DNA from: Vibrio sp. qd031
GTDB taxonomy: Bacteria; Pseudomonadota; Gammaproteobacteria; Enterobacterales; Vibrionaceae
Assembly: GCF_002100145.1 (NCBI RefSeq)
Contig: NZ_JXQD01000018.1
Span: 372,001 to 436,000, forward strand
Length of the DNA stretch: 64,000 nt
Direction of reading: 5' to 3'
The position numbers were made by a program, and so were the translations under genes. Below the pieces are notes generated by a model. That model had not been told where the DNA came from. It did no database searches and worked only from the letters and a program-made list of their open reading frames with translations. This document shows, one piece after another, positions 26,647 to 34,933 of the stretch. The stretch's first letter is position 1; each line of letters begins with the position of its first letter.

Positions 26647-27903
26647 TTAGCGCTTTCTAGGCTTGCCTTGAAACTGCTTACTGCTGTTTTTGTTTTGAGT
26701 GCGACGGTTGGCCTTTTTATCTCTTGGCGCTCGCTTACTTTCCCCCGTCGAGGGGGTATCTGTTACCGGAAAATTATCCAGTGTCTGCAAGGGCAAAGTA
26801 CGCTCTGTTAACACGCGAATCGCGTCCAGAGCCGCCATTTCGCCGTGGCAAACCAACGAAAGGGCCATGCCCTTTTTACCCGCTCGAGCGGTGCGCCCAA
26901 CACGGTGCACATACACCTCAGAGTGCTGAGGAAGCTCAAAATTAACAACAACTGGCAGATCCGAAATATCAATCCCCCTTGCCAGAAGATCGGTGGCAAT
27001 CAGAACCGAGACCGTCCCTTTTTTAAACTCAGCAAGCGTTTGTTCACGCTCTTGTTGAGACTTATTGCCGTGAAGAGCGCTAGCAGAAATACCCGCTCTC
27101 ACTAATTTTTTGGTGAGCTTATCGGCATTCTCTTTTGCGCCAATAAATACCAATACTTGCGACCACTGGTGCAGCCTTACAAGTTCAATCAAGACATTCG
27201 GCTTACTGCCTTTATTAACCAAAAATAGCGACTCTGACACTTGTTCAGTGACGCTGTTCTTCTGATGCGCAGTGATCCGTTTAGGACTGATTTGAATTTG
27301 CGCCGCGTTACTTTCTAATTCATCTGAAAACGTCGCAGAAAACAGTGCAGTTTGACGCTGTGACGAGGTGAGCTTTGCGATAGCTTGCACATCTTTCCAA
27401 AATCCCATGTCTAATAGTCTGTCTGCTTCGTCTAAAACAAGGTGGTTTACATTCGCTAAGTTGACCACACCTTCTGTAACGAAATCCAGTAGCCGCCCCG
27501 TGGTTGCGACTATGACTTGAGCGCCAACGTTTAACGCTTGTTGCTGCTCCGCTTTATCGACGCCACCACACAGACAAATGACCTTAAGCCCTAACGCCTT
27601 AGCGAGTGGAGCCAATGCCGTGGTCACTTGTTGCGCCAACTCTCGAGTCGGCACCAATATCAGTGCCTGATGGGAAATAGCGTTTTTGTCTTCGTCAGCA
27701 TGACTGGCAGACTGACTCAGCAGTTGTATTAATGGCAAGCCATACGCTAGCGTCTTACCGCTGCCTGTGTTCGCCAACGCCAGTACATCGTGAAGGCTTA
27801 GTAGATCTGGGATCACCAATCTTTGGATGGCTGTGGGCTCTGAAAATTGGCTAGGGAGTGCTTGAATAAGCGCGGGACTCAGAGACAGCGAATCAAATGA
27901 CAT
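26647..27903 (-). CDS. DEAD-box ATP-dependent RNA helicase, RhlE-like
   Basis: 418 residues. Helicase core motifs in order: Q motif (FSEPTAIQRLVIPDLL), motif I ANTGSGKT, Ia PTRELAQQ, II DEAD, III SAT, V ARGID and VI HRVGRTARAG. The C-terminal tail is basic and unstructured (KRAPRDKKANRRTQNKNSSK), as in RhlE-type RNA helicases that act on structured RNA or ribosome precursors. No close operon partner. Confidence 0.93.
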   Translation of the reverse strand: MSFDSLSLSPALIQALPSQFSEPTAIQRLVIPDLLSLHDVLALANTGSGKTLAYGLPLIQLLSQSASHADEDKNAISHQALILVPTRELAQQVTTALAPLAKALGLKVICLCGGVDKAEQQQALNVGAQVIVATTGRLLDFVTEGVVNLANVNHLVLDEADRLLDMGFWKDVQAIAKLTSSQRQTALFSATFSDELESNAAQIQISPKRITAHQKNSVTEQVSESLFLVNKGSKPNVLIELVRLHQWSQVLVFIGAKENADKLTKKLVRAGISASALHGNKSQQEREQTLAEFKKGTVSVLIATDLLARGIDISDLPVVVNFELPQHSEVYVHRVGRTARAGKKGMALSLVCHGEMAALDAIRVLTERTLPLQTLDNFPVTDTPSTGESKRAPRDKKANRRTQNKNSSKQFQGKPRKR

Positions 27904-28037
27904 AGCAATACCTTACAAAGTAAATAAAGCCAATGCTGGAAAATGAGCCCTGACTTAAACTAGAGAAATCCACAGCGTAAGCCACGGCATCATATTAGAA
28001 CAGGAGTCTGGTACGTTCTCAACGAAAAACCGTCAAC

Positions 28038-28208
28038 ATGGCAATCGCGATGAACGCTACGATACGATTTGTAGCAAATTTCGACGCTATGCATAAACGC
28101 CTACCAATTGATTTATTAGCCTTTATTTATGGATGTTTTTTCTGTGCCATCGCTCACTATGACGCGAATAACAAATGTACGGCGGTCACAAAATCAGCGA
28201 GCAACTGA
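28038..28208 (+). CDS. Doubtful 56-residue ORF
   Basis: ATG at 28038 opens a 56-codon frame (MAIAMNATIRFVANFDAMHK...) with a short hydrophobic stretch (LPIDLLAFIYGCFFCAIAHY) that could span a membrane. A hairpin follows 8 bases after the stop. No ribosome site is visible and no family is recognised, so it may be chance. Confidence 0.2.
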   Translation: MAIAMNATIRFVANFDAMHKRLPIDLLAFIYGCFFCAIAHYDANNKCTAVTKSASN

Positions 28209-28262
28209 GAGTCTAGTAAACAGCCGTTGATCGATAACGCTGTTTACCCTAACTAAAGGAAG

Positions 28263-28295
28263 ATTGTGGCTACAATGCGATGATTGAGCCACAAT
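28263..28295 (-). terminator. Hairpin downstream of the metallo-beta-lactamase gene
   Basis: 9-bp stem ATTGTGGCT / AGCCACAAT with a 15-base loop, followed on the minus strand by a pyrimidine-rich CTTCCTTTAG. A moderate terminator. Confidence 0.5.
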
Positions 28296-28315
28296 AACTC
28301 ATGCCATTAAGTGCT

Positions 28316-29299
28316 TTACTGCTCCGTTGCTTTCTGAGCCGATCGCTCTAAAACTAAGCGCTCTTGTGCACCTTGCTTGAGTTCATGCAGCTGTTCTATG
28401 AGTCCTTGCTTATCCACCAAAGGGTGCTCTTGAGCCTCGTTACCCAAATCGATTTTTTGGCTCGCTTCTGTCATACCGTTACTAAACGGGTGAGCAGTAA
28501 GGTGCACCGTTATAGGGTTGACGTCATCGTTAACCAAACCTTCAATCCGTTCAACGCTTTGAATGTAAGCTTCTACCTGCTCTGGCCCATCTATGGCGTT
28601 TAACCCTAGACCACCAATAGAGATAGCACGGTAACCCTTATCGCCGTCACTTACATCAAATACATAAGACGCAGTTCCCCAAGTGTGGCCTGGTGTGCTG
28701 AGTAAAGTGAACTCTTTCCCACCAACGGTAAAAGTGTCACCGTCTTCAGCCACAATGTCTACTTCTGGAAGAAATTCGCTGTTCCAAAACACTCTCGGCT
28801 TTTTATTCACATCTTCAAAGGACTCTTTCCACCCTTCTTCAGTCATCACAAATCGAGCATCGGTAAACTGTTTAAACAGACTCGCGCCCCCAATGTGGTC
28901 GAAATGACCATGAGTCATGAGTATTAACTTAATGTCTTCGGGTTTAACGCCGACACTTTCTATGTTGCGTAACAGTTGCTCTGCAAACGGTCCCGTCAGT
29001 GTGTCAATCAATACCGCGCCCTCATCGGTTTTGATAAGCCAAGATGACACCCAGCAAACCCCGACGTAGTAAACATCATCGAACGCTTCATAGGGTTCAA
29101 TATATTGTGATTGCGCATTATTCAACCAACGGTTTAGCTCGCGGTCCATCTTGCCGGTACGGCCAAATTCGGTAAATGCTAAATTAATCGTCGAAGATGG
29201 GCATCCTTGCAAAGCATCTGGTGTTAAAGGGGAGGCAGCGTAAACACTTGAACTCAAAATACAGCACAGAGCCATGAAATTTCTTAATACTTTACTCAT
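28316..29299 (-). CDS. Subclass B3-like metallo-beta-lactamase-fold hydrolase, exported
   Basis: 327 residues with a signal peptide (MSKVLRNFMALCCILSSSVYA). The zinc-binding motif THGHFDHIGG gives His130, His132, Asp134 and His135; further ligands are His205 (STPGHTWGT) and His266/His270 in HLTAHPF. The opening VYYVGVCWVSSWLIKTDEG is typical of subclass B3 beta-lactamases rather than glyoxalase II. The protein is therefore a periplasmic zinc hydrolase that may open beta-lactams, but B3-fold proteins with other substrates exist. It is divergent from a LysR gene, an ampC-ampR-like arrangement. Confidence 0.82.
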   Translation of the reverse strand: MSKVLRNFMALCCILSSSVYAASPLTPDALQGCPSSTINLAFTEFGRTGKMDRELNRWLNNAQSQYIEPYEAFDDVYYVGVCWVSSWLIKTDEGAVLIDTLTGPFAEQLLRNIESVGVKPEDIKLILMTHGHFDHIGGASLFKQFTDARFVMTEEGWKESFEDVNKKPRVFWNSEFLPEVDIVAEDGDTFTVGGKEFTLLSTPGHTWGTASYVFDVSDGDKGYRAISIGGLGLNAIDGPEQVEAYIQSVERIEGLVNDDVNPITVHLTAHPFSNGMTEASQKIDLGNEAQEHPLVDKQGLIEQLHELKQGAQERLVLERSAQKATEQ

Positions 29300-29361
29300 T
29301 ACTTATCGTCTCAATTACGAATTTTGAGGTATTATCGTTGCTGTAACCGTACAGATAAACC

Positions 29362-29393
29362 GCATAAATCGCTCTTTTGAGTTGCATAAATCG
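29362..29393. promoter_or_regulatory. Direct repeat in the metallo-beta-lactamase/LysR intergenic region
   Basis: GCATAAATCG occurs at 29362-29371 and again at 29384-29393, 22 bp apart (two helical turns), between the divergent genes. It is a candidate LysR binding site, though LysR sites are more often dyads. Confidence 0.4.
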
Positions 29394-29412
29394 AACATAT
29401 TAGGAAGGTAAA

Positions 29413-30306
29413 ATGGACAAACTCACTGGTATGCGAGTATTTACTGAAGTTGTCAATTTAGGAAGCTTAACCGCTGCTGCTGATAAACTTGATATGTCTC
29501 GCTCTATGGCAACTCGCTACCTTGCATCACTCGAGCGGTCGCTTGGCGTAAAACTGCTTAGCCGGCATGGCAGAAGCATGAAAATTACTAGTGCAGGCGA
29601 AGAAGTTCTTCCATACTATCGGCAAATGCTGTCTCTCAATGAAGATGTCTCCTATCTGACAAATAACGATACAGCAGAGCCACAAGGGGCAATTCGAGTT
29701 GCCTGCAGCGTGTCTTTCGGCCAGTCCCATATTGCAGAGTCGATACGTCGATTTCTGGCCACGTATCCAAAGGTTTCAGTGGAACTGATTCTAACCGAGC
29801 GAAAAATAGACCTAGCCAAAGAGTCATTTGATATTGTAATTCAAATCGGAGTTGAACAAGATATTAGAATGGTGGCTCGAGAGCTTACGACTTGTCACTC
29901 AATCGTATGTGCAGCGCCATCGTACACAGAATCACACGGTACGCCAACACAACCGAGTCACCTGATAACACATAACTGTTTGATGCACGTTGGTCTAGGC
30001 AATAACTGGTCGTTGCAAAATCAAACTGAGGCAGAGCAGCCCATTGATGTGTCTGTATCAGGCCAATTCAAATCCAATGATGTGATGGTGCTACTAAAAG
30101 CGGCAATTGCGGGAGAAGGTATAGCTTGCCTACCTTCAATAATTATTCAACCGTATATCGATCAGAACAAACTAACCCCACTGTTAGAAGAATACGTAAT
30201 GGAAGATTTGGCCGTTAATCTACTATATCAATCGCGAAAGCATCTCGCTAAACGAGTCCACAAGTTAATTGACTTTTTAGTGGAGGAGTTTTGTTTCAGC
30301 AAGTAA
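29413..30306 (+). CDS. LysR-family regulator divergent from the metallo-beta-lactamase
   Basis: 297 residues. HTH at about 15-60 (FTEVVNLGSLTAAADKLDMS, TRYLASLERSLGVKLLSRHG) and an effector domain resembling the GstR/CrgA-like LysR group. AGGAAGGT precedes the ATG. Position suggests control of the divergent B3-like hydrolase. This is inferred from gene order, with the direct repeat between them as the possible site. Confidence 0.9.
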   Translation: MDKLTGMRVFTEVVNLGSLTAAADKLDMSRSMATRYLASLERSLGVKLLSRHGRSMKITSAGEEVLPYYRQMLSLNEDVSYLTNNDTAEPQGAIRVACSVSFGQSHIAESIRRFLATYPKVSVELILTERKIDLAKESFDIVIQIGVEQDIRMVARELTTCHSIVCAAPSYTESHGTPTQPSHLITHNCLMHVGLGNNWSLQNQTEAEQPIDVSVSGQFKSNDVMVLLKAAIAGEGIACLPSIIIQPYIDQNKLTPLLEEYVMEDLAVNLLYQSRKHLAKRVHKLIDFLVEEFCFSK

Positions 30307-30322
30307 AAACACAAAAAAAAGA

Positions 30323-30337
30323 GGCCATAGAATGGCC
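30323..30337. terminator. Short bidirectional terminator
   Basis: GGCCAT / ATGGCC stem with a 3-base loop, eight A's on one side giving a T-run on the minus strand, between the convergent LysR and VOC genes. Confidence 0.7.
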
Positions 30338-30418
30338 CCTTTCAGTACACGATTAGCGTGCGAGTCTCACTAAGTATTCACGCAGACTCTGCGAAATACA
30401 TCGTTGAACGATTAAAGC

Positions 30419-30904
30419 TTACTCGTAATCAGTCGCGTAAGTTTCTTCATAGGTGTGAGAGTAAAGCTCAAACAAGTTACCAAACGGGTCTTCTAGGTAA
30501 ACCATTTTAGCTGGTTTGTTGTCGTCTTCTGGGTGGTAACGCATGATATCCATACGAACCTTGCCACCAAACTCTTCAGTGCGCTTCATAACAGTTTCGA
30601 AGTCATCAGTTTGAAGACAGAAGTGGAAAATACCCAGGCGAGAGAAGTCAACGTTGTGACGTTCTTGGCGCTCTTTCATTTCAAACAGTTCAACACCAAT
30701 ACCGTCGGTAGTGACTAGGTGAGCGATATTGAAGCCTTTAAAACCTTCACCAAATACTGCGATACACATACGGCCAATTGCAGACTCGCGCTCTTCGATA
30801 ACTTTGGTGTTGTTCATAACAATTTTAAGACCAAGAACCTTGGTGTAAAATTCAACAGCCTGGTCCATATCGCCAACCATAATGCCTACGTGATTCATTT
30901 TCAT
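30419..30904 (-). CDS. VOC-superfamily (glyoxalase/dioxygenase-like) protein
   Basis: 161 residues from the ATG at 30904, which has GGAG seven bases upstream; the frame is open further but without a start signal. Two beta-alpha-beta-beta-beta units: MNHVGIMVGDMDQAVEFYTK and LGIFHFCLQTDDFETVMKR, ending DPFGNLFELYSH. Putative metal ligands are His (NHVG), Glu (VELFE), His (FHFCL) and Glu (LFELY). Substrate unknown. Its upstream region contains strong TTATCA/TGATAA dyads. Confidence 0.85.
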   Translation of the reverse strand: MKMNHVGIMVGDMDQAVEFYTKVLGLKIVMNNTKVIEERESAIGRMCIAVFGEGFKGFNIAHLVTTDGIGVELFEMKERQERHNVDFSRLGIFHFCLQTDDFETVMKRTEEFGGKVRMDIMRYHPEDDNKPAKMVYLEDPFGNLFELYSHTYEETYATDYE

Positions 30905-30974
30905 ATTCTTGCTCCAACTATTCGTGTGTTTGTTTCGATGAAGAGAGTATAGTCGGACGAAAAAATTAAATGAA

Positions 30975-31015
30975 ATTATCAATTTTTCTAAAAATGATAA
31001 TATTTACTTATCATT
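30975..31015. promoter_or_regulatory. Overlapping TTATCA/TGATAA dyads upstream of the VOC gene
   Basis: ATTATCA at 30975-30981 and TGATAAT at 30995-31001 form a 27-bp near-perfect palindrome. TTATCATT at 31008-31015 forms a second dyad with AATGATAA (30993-31000), spacer 7. Three GATA half sites in 41 bp suggest a dimeric repressor or activator of the VOC gene. The regulator is unknown. Confidence 0.5.
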
Positions 31016-31037
31016 GAAAGCATTGATGAAATTAGTA

Positions 31038-31490
31038 TTAGAGTTCAGCGTTCCAATCTTCAGGATTAGTCAGCGACGATTGGCCAGTGTATTTCTCAGC
31101 TCGCACGTCTTGTGGATTATAGATGGCACAGGTTTCCAGCGACAAGCATCCACACCCTATACAACTGCCTAGATCTTGTTGCAGTGCCTTCATTTGCAAG
31201 ATCTTATGCTGCAATTGCGCCTGCCATTGGGCCGCCATGTTATCCCACTGTTTACGCGTAGGCGCCTGATGCTTTGGAAGCGCCTGCAATGATGTGGCAA
31301 TCTCATCCAATGATAACCCCACCTCTTGCGCCGCCTTAATGACAGCGAGTCGACGAATAACGCTACGATGATAGCGCCGCTGATTGCCTTGGTTTCTCCA
31401 ACTATGAATTAAGCCTTTCTTTTCGTAAAAATGTAGCGCAGAGACTGCCATACCTGAACGCTTTGCCGCTTCACCCACACTGATTTCCAT
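31038..31490 (-). CDS. soxR: Redox-sensitive MerR-family regulator SoxR
   Basis: 150 residues from the ATG at 31490 (GAGG upstream). MerR-type HTH (VGEAAKRSGMAVSALHFYEKKG), dimerisation helix and the [2Fe-2S] cysteines C110, C113, C115 and C121 in the C-x2-C-x-C-x5-C pattern specific to SoxR. It senses redox-cycling compounds and activates promoters with a SoxR box. No soxS is present. As in most non-enteric bacteria, it should act directly, here on the divergent efflux gene. Confidence 0.95.
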   Translation of the reverse strand: MEISVGEAAKRSGMAVSALHFYEKKGLIHSWRNQGNQRRYHRSVIRRLAVIKAAQEVGLSLDEIATSLQALPKHQAPTRKQWDNMAAQWQAQLQHKILQMKALQQDLGSCIGCGCLSLETCAIYNPQDVRAEKYTGQSSLTNPEDWNAEL

Positions 31491-31520
31491 ATACACCTCG
31501 TTCACCGTAAAAAACTGCTT

Positions 31521-31542
31521 TACCTAAAGTTAACTTTAGGTA
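31521..31542. promoter_or_regulatory. SoxR box
   Basis: CCTAAAGTTAACTTTAGG (31523-31540), extended by one TA pair on each side to a 22-bp perfect palindrome. It differs from the E. coli soxS box CCTCAAGTTAACTTGAGG, as I recall it, by one symmetric base pair. It lies between soxR and the divergent MFS gene. Confidence 0.9.
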
Positions 31543-31580
31543 TTAGAGTAGCAACAAATCTGAGTCATTGAGAACAATGT

Positions 31581-32804
31581 ATGAAAAATAAAACTCTACC
31601 CTATTTAGCAGGCCGCTTTTTTGATGGAATCTCGTCTGGGCTTTTTATGATGGCCTTGCCTTGGTTGATGTTAAAAAGCCCACCAAAAGCCGTTCCATTT
31701 GAGTTGGGCACCTTTGTGGCGCTGGTTGCGCTGTCGTGTACCGCGCTATCATTTTTGCTCACGCCGATATTTTCGACAGTTATTGATAGGCACTCTAGAA
31801 AACAATTGTTGGTCCTTGTGCAAATTGTCCAAGCCACCACTGCTGGCGTAGTGTTGGTGTCGTTTAGCTTAGGAGCGGATTCGTTGTGGTTGCTGGCGCT
31901 GGCTCAGTTAATTTTTTGGGTCACCAGTAATCTTGCGTGGACCGCCAATAACGCCTTTACTCAAGAGAACTATCGACCAGAAGAGTATGCCAGTATCTCA
32001 GGCAAGCAAGAGATCATACTTCAAGGAACAACCCTAGGCGCGGGAGCATTAGGCATTGCACTTTTGGAAGTGTGGAGCATTATAGAATTCTCGGCTTTTG
32101 CTGCATTGGCATCAGCCCTATCGACAATAAGCTATATGATCACCCCATATCAGCAACAGTTGCGTACGTCGACACGCCACTCGTTTACTTCCCAAATGAT
32201 AGAAAGCAAAGCCATTATCACTGGAAACCCCAGATTTTATGCCTATCTCATGCTCTCTGCGATCTCCTATCCGGTGCTGACCTATTTGGGTAAGTTGGTA
32301 CCGGTATGGTTTGCTCAGCAAGGCATATCGGGGCAGTGGCTTGCTGGCTATAGCATGTCATTTGGACTGGGAGCCCTTCTTACTGGACTGGTCGTTACGC
32401 GTTTACTGGGGATGTTCTCGCTTCCCAAAACCATGCTGTATGCGATGGCGTTTAGCGCTGTTATGGTTATGGGTATGAGTGGTGCCCCCCACCCTGCGTT
32501 TATCTTAGGGTTTGCTTTCCTATTCGGGTTATCGAACGCGCTTAACCGTATTGCACGCACCAATTGGATGCATGTCACCATCAAGATTGAACAGCGCGGA
32601 CGCGCTGACGGCGCATTACAACTCTTTGCCACATTTGTACAAAGCAGTAGCTATGTCATTATCGCTCTACTGAGCCACTATGGGGTTACTCAATATGGGT
32701 TTGCGGTAGCAGCGGCGACAATGCTTTTTGCGGTTGCCTTAATGAAATGGCTAACCCGTGTCGCCAACTACAATGAACAAGAATTGGTTAATACTGCGGC
32801 ATAA
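31581..32804 (+). CDS. SoxR-controlled MFS efflux transporter (predicted)
   Basis: 407 residues, about 12 hydrophobic helices, resembling the MFS subgroup of putative macrolide/quinolone exporters (LPYLAGRFFDGISSGLFMMALPWLML; TPIFSTVIDRHSRKQLLVL as motif A). The start is 38 bases beyond the SoxR box, so the pump should be induced by redox-active drugs such as phenazines or paraquat. That inference rests on the operator. The substrate is unknown. Confidence 0.88.
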   Translation: MKNKTLPYLAGRFFDGISSGLFMMALPWLMLKSPPKAVPFELGTFVALVALSCTALSFLLTPIFSTVIDRHSRKQLLVLVQIVQATTAGVVLVSFSLGADSLWLLALAQLIFWVTSNLAWTANNAFTQENYRPEEYASISGKQEIILQGTTLGAGALGIALLEVWSIIEFSAFAALASALSTISYMITPYQQQLRTSTRHSFTSQMIESKAIITGNPRFYAYLMLSAISYPVLTYLGKLVPVWFAQQGISGQWLAGYSMSFGLGALLTGLVVTRLLGMFSLPKTMLYAMAFSAVMVMGMSGAPHPAFILGFAFLFGLSNALNRIARTNWMHVTIKIEQRGRADGALQLFATFVQSSSYVIIALLSHYGVTQYGFAVAAATMLFAVALMKWLTRVANYNEQELVNTAA

Positions 32805-33007
32805 CTGACAGGGCGAAATCGAGCGAGCAAGTCTCCTAGCGCGCCAACAATATTGCTGACGCAATAGCTTCTATCCTATGAATTACGCATCAATCACTCG
32901 CCGAATTCTCTTCAAAACCCGCCCACTATCTCGCCGATAAAATGAGTAGAGGTCGCGTTTTGATTGGGATTTCGCTACTCTAGCGTTTTCGTTACGAGGC
33001 CAGATCA

Positions 33008-33454
33008 TTGCTCAACAAAAGCCACTTAAAACAACAACTGCTCGACACACTGACCAAGCAAAGAGACGTCGCTTTTTCTGCCGCAAGTGATGCGCATAAC
33101 GACGCCACCCATGAACAGAGTGTGGCTGAAACTCAGTACGACACCGTCGGTTTAGAAGCAGCCTATTTGGCCCATGGACAGTCGCAGCGTGTGGCTGAGT
33201 TTGACACCATGATCAATCAGCTAACTGCCATGAGCCCAAAAGATTTTAGCGAACTGGATGAAGTCGCTATTGGCGCGCTCATTACCCTAGACGGTAGCCA
33301 ACAATTTTGGCTTATGCCGATGTGTGGTGGGTATAAACTGGACGGCGGAAAAATTGTTGTGGTCACGCCACTTGCACCATTGGGCAAAATGCTTATTGGT
33401 GCAGAAGTAGGTGACACCCTTAAAAATGAAAAAGTGATCACCGGCATCGCTTAA
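33008..33454 (+). CDS. GreA/GreB-like C-terminal-domain protein
   Basis: 148 residues, start TTG at 33008 with GAGG nine bases upstream; no ATG is available in frame near the N-terminus. A helical N-terminal part (HLKQQLLDTLTKQRDVAFSA, then QYDTVGLEAAYLAHGQSQR) precedes a Gre/RNA-polymerase secondary-channel-type beta domain (GALITLDGSQQFWLMPMCGG, TPLAPLGKMLIG). It is annotated in many gammaproteobacteria as a GreAB-like elongation factor. The acidic tip residues that stimulate transcript cleavage are not obvious. Confidence 0.75.
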   Translation: MLNKSHLKQQLLDTLTKQRDVAFSAASDAHNDATHEQSVAETQYDTVGLEAAYLAHGQSQRVAEFDTMINQLTAMSPKDFSELDEVAIGALITLDGSQQFWLMPMCGGYKLDGGKIVVVTPLAPLGKMLIGAEVGDTLKNEKVITGIA

Positions 33455-33522
33455 GTCATGAGCGACAAAGCGATGCCTAATTCATGGCTGATTGTAAATA
33501 TGTCGATACATCGCGTCAGGCA

Positions 33523-34875
33523 TTAACGATAAATTAGCTCAGCCCATCGCGCCAAGCCGGCCGTTACCGAGCCAAAGTGATTACCACTGACAATGGGCGT
33601 ATTGGGCACCACCTCTTTCACCGCAGAGGTTAAAAAGCTCGATTTGGCCGAGCCACCTGTCATGTAGATGACATCGGGTTGGATACCACTTTCAACAATT
33701 GCTTCTTTCACCAAACGTTTGATTTTTTCGGTTGGATTGCTGACTGCCTGCTCCATCTGAGTAGCGGTCACTTCTATAGCAAGCTGCTCATTAAGCAAAT
33801 CGAGATGTGCGTGATAATGCGCAGAATCTGAAAGCGCAATTTTGCTTTGCTCTGCTTCTCGCACCACTGCGTAACCTAAGGTTTCACGCTGCAATTGCAC
33901 CAATCTTGCGAGCTTTTGAGGCTCGGCAGACTCTTTGTGTAGAGATTTTAATAGCCCCAAATTGTCATGAGCATAAAATGCTCGCTGCGCTTGTACATCG
34001 TTTATCGCAATGCTATTCCAAAACTGTATGTTGGGCATAGGCAAGCCACCAGTGGTTTCACTGCCCAGTCCAAATTCACTCATAAATCGGTGAAAAGCCG
34101 TGTTGATATCGAGATCGTTCCCGCCGACCATTTGTCCACTGTGAGCCAAAAGGGAGGCACTGCGATCGATCTGCCCACGGTAACTCGGTCCCATGCGTAG
34201 CATCGAGCAGTCGGTTGTTCCCCCACCAATATCGACCACCAAGACGATTTTATCTTCGGTGAGTGAGGCTTCAAAATCTAACCCTGCGGCAACAGGCTCA
34301 AACTGAAACTCTACGTCAGAAAAACCAGCTCGGTGAGCTGCGCGTTTTAATATACCTTCGGCCTGAATGTTAGAGGCATCTCCACCTCTACCTAGAAAGT
34401 TAATTGGACGGCCGATAACCGTGCGATTCACCTCACGGCCCAAACCATTTTCTGCACGCTGGCGCACGTTGGCCATCATTGCGCAGACTAAGTCCTCAAA
34501 AAAACTCAGCTGCATGTCTCGCAGTCCCATCGCTCCTAAAAACGATTTTGGGGACTTAACGTAATACACCTCTTTGGGATCCTCGAGGTAAAGGGCGAGC
34601 GCTTCGCGACCAAATTTCACGTCATCGTCACGAACGATCAGCCCTTCTTCCCGATTCTCGCTGATTGCACGGCGCAACAGTGATTCGCCAAGGTTATCAC
34701 TAGGTTTAATGTCCAAGATGCGAAACAGATACTCCGATACCGTTTCTGAGCTAGGTGCACACAATGACGAGGGAATTAACGTGTGTGTCCCTTCAACCGC
34801 TATTGGTGTCACCTGTCCATTGACACTCTGCGCGACCGAACAATTTGCGGTACCGTAATCAAAACCTATTGGCAT
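33523..34875 (-). CDS. yegD: Hsp70-family chaperone-like ATPase YegD
   Basis: 450 residues, the length of E. coli YegD. Actin-fold ATPase motifs: phosphate-1 GFDYGTANCSVA at the N-terminus, phosphate-2 VVDIGGGTTDCSML and the adenosine motif MTGGSAKSSF. It has only the nucleotide-binding domain: no Hsp70 substrate-binding domain and no EEVD-like tail. The client is unknown. It stands with the ABC-F gene on the same strand but is separated by 58 bases. Confidence 0.92.
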   Translation of the reverse strand: MPIGFDYGTANCSVAQSVNGQVTPIAVEGTHTLIPSSLCAPSSETVSEYLFRILDIKPSDNLGESLLRRAISENREEGLIVRDDDVKFGREALALYLEDPKEVYYVKSPKSFLGAMGLRDMQLSFFEDLVCAMMANVRQRAENGLGREVNRTVIGRPINFLGRGGDASNIQAEGILKRAAHRAGFSDVEFQFEPVAAGLDFEASLTEDKIVLVVDIGGGTTDCSMLRMGPSYRGQIDRSASLLAHSGQMVGGNDLDINTAFHRFMSEFGLGSETTGGLPMPNIQFWNSIAINDVQAQRAFYAHDNLGLLKSLHKESAEPQKLARLVQLQRETLGYAVVREAEQSKIALSDSAHYHAHLDLLNEQLAIEVTATQMEQAVSNPTEKIKRLVKEAIVESGIQPDVIYMTGGSAKSSFLTSAVKEVVPNTPIVSGNHFGSVTAGLARWAELIYR

Positions 34876-34933
34876 CTTAGTCTCCTATGCTGCACCAGAT
34901 AAAGGGCGCGTATTGTACTGGCTAACCTTGGGT

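Larger units (their letters stand above)
27904..28315. other. Intergenic region between helicase and metallo-beta-lactamase genes
   Basis: 412 bases with no strong gene. It holds the helicase promoter, a weak 56-codon frame (28038-28208) and two hairpins: GTAAACAGC / GCTGTTTAC (28216-28247) and ATTGTGGCT / AGCCACAAT (28263-28295). The second is the probable terminator of the metallo-beta-lactamase gene. Confidence 0.5.

Noticed and set aside
26581..26945. Several plus-strand frames over the helicase 3' end
   Set aside because: All are antisense shadows of the helicase C-terminus.
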